A stretch of DNA of 64,000 nt from NCBI GenBank assembly GCA_009617715.1, contig VTFK01000003.1, positions 1,302,001-1,366,000 on the forward strand, read 5' to 3'. Of the stretch, positions 61,182 through 64,000 are shown piece after piece. A model generated the notes under the pieces. It was not told the origin of the DNA. It saw nothing but the letters and a program-made list of their open reading frames with translations, and searched no databases. The number at the start of each line of letters is the position of its first letter. The first letter of the stretch is position 1. Made by a program: the position numbers and the translations under genes. The DNA comes from Plectrocnemia conspersa. Taxonomy: Eukaryota > Arthropoda > Insecta > Trichoptera > Polycentropodidae.

Positions 61182-64000
61182 TTAGAAGAGACACGCCGAC
61201 TTCTTGAACTCCTTCTGTTTCCAAATCGGTAGCGTTTTGAACTGACTGTACGGTATTCCGAAAGTGGACACAAAGTCATCGTGCGTCAGATATAACTAGA
61301 ACATACCATAATGCTCATACTTGCTTGTCGAACACTTTCGTTTTTATATTTAATGCTTACCTCTTTTAGTAGCGGATCGATCGACGGCGGAAGTTTGTCT
61401 GAAGGTCCGCGTAAAACTGATAATGGATATTTGTCGTATTTGTCAAAGTGGGAGTTTTCTGTGCTGTCGTTGGACATTGCCACTTTGTCTCCGTGATTCT
61501 TACCTTCCAGTTCTTTCCTAACGCGTTCGTACGGCCTGTGACCCTTGAATTGCAAAAATACGATTATAGAGAATAAAAAGTTTTTCATGCCATTGTCGTG
61601 ATAACGGAGTAGCAAGTTCACAAATTAATTTAATTTTTCGAGTATCATGATGTCAACAGCGATCTTTGTTAGCATTTATTTTATATAATGATGAACAAGG
61701 GTGGGAACAAGCAGGACAAATATATAAACGGAATTACTAAAGGGGCGCAACGAGGTATAGGATTCATAGTCACTGGTAAATTAGGATTCGAACCAATCAA
61801 CGATAGACTCAAAATTAATTATTCAATATTACTTTTGTCAATGCATATGCTCCGACAGAAGAGCTAAATAAAGATTTATTTTATGAAGAACTTCAAAAGC
61901 AGTGTGAAAAAGTCTTCAAACATGAGGCATTAGTAATTCTAGAAGACTTCAATAGCAAAGGGTTAAATATCTCTCATACTCTTGAACAAGAAACAAGAAC
62001 GATAATAACCAAATATACTCCTATAAAGATATCTCAAGAACCTCGTTTGAACCTAACTAAAGGATCCCAAATTTTAGATTCTGATGAAAATGCTGCGAAT
62101 TAAAGAGAATATTACTAACAGATTGTCAAAGTGAATCGCTATTTTTATAACAAAGCCGAGCATCTTGGAAGATTTTTCGCAGACGTCGTTTACGATTTTA
62201 GACAATCCTGACTTTCTCTCAAAAGTAATTCTGAAATCTGTAGTCGAATTTTATCTAGCCAGAACATTCCCATCGATATCAGGAAAATGATGCAAGACTA
62301 TCCGCAGAGAATCTAAATCATTCGGTGGAGAGAAAGACTCCGCGACTGTCGTTTTTATTGGGCGTGCAGCTAAAGAAGTAAGTAATGACCACAATAATCA
62401 GATACAGTCATCTAGTTAAATTGTTCATGATATTCGATTGCTGTTTGATATTCAAACATTAACTGAACTTATATAAATAAGTTTTTATTAGTCCAAAGCT
62501 TCGCATGTCTTGCCTTTGTATTGCTCTTTTCTTTATACATGAAGATTGTTATATATAACGATATACTTACATTCCACATTGTTTTATCCCAACTTGGAAA
62601 GAATCCAGTGAACGTTGGCGTTTCATTTCCCTGTGAAATCACCATGATCGGTATATTGAAATCGCGGCCGGAAGGATCTGTATCAAAGCATGGGATTAAA
62701 TTCAATTCATATCTTATAACAGATCTTGATAAATAAATCTTACCGGATTTTAAATATTTCAATGCCATATTCATAGAGATTTCCTTGCCGACGTTGCAGC
62801 AATGGAGTCCGTTCCAGATGTACACGCAACAATGTGCGTCCAATAACACAATATATTCAGGTGAAAGGTCGCTTTGGCTGAACGAGACTATTTCCTCATC
62901 TGAAGAATTTATATAAATGAACAAATGTTCATCTAAGTGTGTATAATTAAATTATTTAAAACGTACAATAGCCTGGAGAGCCTATCGATACGTAAAAGAG
63001 TCTCGCTGGTAGCACATCCACGGGTTCTCTCGGCGGATCGGCCACGAGAATCGTTCGTTTTAATCCCAAAGCATCCCAAAAGTCTGCTTTTTCTTTACCT
63101 ATAGATAAATAAATGTAAGTAACAATAACACTATACAATAATTTTACTACAAATATTTCTAATAATTTTATTTTATTCTTAAAGCTACTTAAATTATTAC
63201 TGAATAGGGCCGGTTTTAAAATCATGTAATTTGAGCTTTGGACCGACAGCTATGTAAGAATCGAGTGTTTCGGCCTATTAGCAATTACTATTACCTCCTA
63301 CCTAGGTTGTCGCGAGCGACAGTCGGGGCGAAAACTATTGATAGTCTTCAGCATCACTAATCAATTTAAGATAAAATAAAATAAATACGTGTTAGATATA
63401 TTTACCTTGCATTATCAAAGTGTGTTCGATTGAAGCCATTTGTTTAGCGACTTCCCGTTCGTCTCCAGTAGCATTTGTGGCACACCACACCCAGCAACGA
63501 GAGCCGCTTCGTAAAATGTAACAAGCTCCTGTGATATCTGCTTTCTTTTCACGACTATCGCCAACGACCTCTGTTCCGCGAGCCTCTCTTGGAAACTTAC
63601 CGGAGACGCGTACTAAATAATGTGAAGGCGATCGTAAAGTAGTACCACTGGCTGAAAATATCAAAATAGCACTTTTATAACTATCATAATGCTTTATACC
63701 ATAAAAGTATATGTATTACAATCACAGTCTGTTGCTTTGCCGACAAACGTTATCATACGTCCTTTGAATATTTGCAAGAAGTGAGATGGCTCTTTGCCTT
63801 GATAAACTCTAACCTGAAAATTATTTTAAAATTTAAAATAAATGTCGCATCGTTTCATTGAATTGGTTATTTGTTAACAAATGTCAAACATTCCACTTAA
63901 TTAGATTTTTATTATACAATAATAAATTGTCTGGTTCCGCCCCGAATCATCGCATTGGCCAGACGTTCGAGAACTGAAAGGGACGTGGACTCCTTCCTAA
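61182..64000 (-). CDS. Villin/supervillin-family protein, C-terminal part
   Basis: This is an actin-binding protein of the gelsolin superfamily; the 5' part lies beyond the window. Exons from the gene's upstream side: 63918->64000, 63720-63813, 63406-63651, 62967-63098, 62744-62899, 62571-62677, 61361-61543, 61182-61295; codon phase is kept at each junction. Gelsolin-repeat signatures: GGTRQFIIVRVYQGKEPSHF and LQIFKGRMITFVGKA across the first two exons, CYILRSGSRCWVWCA, EKADFWDALG, and VYIWNGLHCC followed by the G6-like FTGFFPSWDKTMWN. The villin headpiece ends the protein: YPLSVLRGPSDKLPPSIDP, LYLTHDDFVSTFGI, and the actin-binding tail LPIWKQKEFKKSACLF. Villin, quail-like or supervillin-like identity cannot be fixed without the N-terminus. 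Confidence 0.88.
61715..61965 (+). pseudogene. Non-LTR retrotransposon endonuclease fragment
   Basis: Two frames read GAQRGIGFIVTGKLGFEPI followed, after a shift, by VNAYAPTEELNKDLFYEEL and an end resembling VILEDFNSK. This is the apurinic-like endonuclease of LINEs (the N-A-Y-A-P-T and G-D-F-N blocks; here Gly of GDFN is Glu). It is frameshifted, and lies on the strand opposite to the host gene, inside the villin-like intron 61544-62570. Confidence 0.75.

Overview
The window is AT-rich genomic DNA from an insect. Five protein-coding genes, all with introns, can be read exon by exon, and the space between and inside them is filled with transposon remnants. The animal assignment rests on the gene set: an NFAT5-type Rel protein, Rho kinase, BTB-BACK-PHR proteins and a gelsolin/villin-headpiece protein. 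The insect assignment rests on similarity of these proteins to insect forms and on the transposon mix. I cannot assign an order.

Layout. 1-9.8 kb: no recognisable host gene; a 1.83 kb pogo/Tigger-like DNA transposon with both ends and TA duplications (369-2197), a tRNA-like SINE (about 3.5-3.83 kb) and a mariner 5' fragment (4.76-5.15 kb). 9.8-29.8 kb, plus strand: an NFAT5/TonEBP-like transcription factor in about ten exons. Its second-to-last intron (7.2 kb) holds several miniature inverted-repeat elements. 30.4-31.4 kb: composite repeats. 31.9-33.8 kb, minus strand: a BTB-BACK gene with no recognisable PHR domain. 35-36.4 kb: a perfect 110 bp tandem duplication, an inverted repeat and a hAT fragment. 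37.7-45.3 kb, minus strand: the full-length BTB-BACK-PHR paralogue. 46.2-47.7 kb: a broken THAP/hAT transposase-like gene. 48.2-61.1 kb, plus strand: Rho-associated kinase (Rok/ROCK) in twelve exons. 61.2-64 kb, minus strand: the 3' part of a villin/supervillin-family gene that continues past the window; its 3' end converges on that of Rok.

The genes are functionally plausible neighbours only in a loose sense: Rok and the villin-like protein both act on the actin cytoskeleton, but nothing suggests co-regulation. Exon boundaries were set by reading GT/AG sites and checking that codon phase is kept across each junction. They are consistent throughout Rok, the long BTB gene, the villin-like gene and NFAT from the 16.3 kb exon onward. 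The NFAT N-terminus and the very last Rok exon are less certain.

I see no rRNA, true tRNA, CRISPR or prokaryotic-type system. The most unusual material is (1) the truncated BTB tandem duplicate with conserved exon sizes, (2) a TTAA-flanked 1.24 kb piggyBac-like element in a Rok intron carrying a degenerate ~20 bp motif array that recurs, interrupted by other repeats, inside the BTB gene, and (3) several miniature elements whose target duplications can be read directly.
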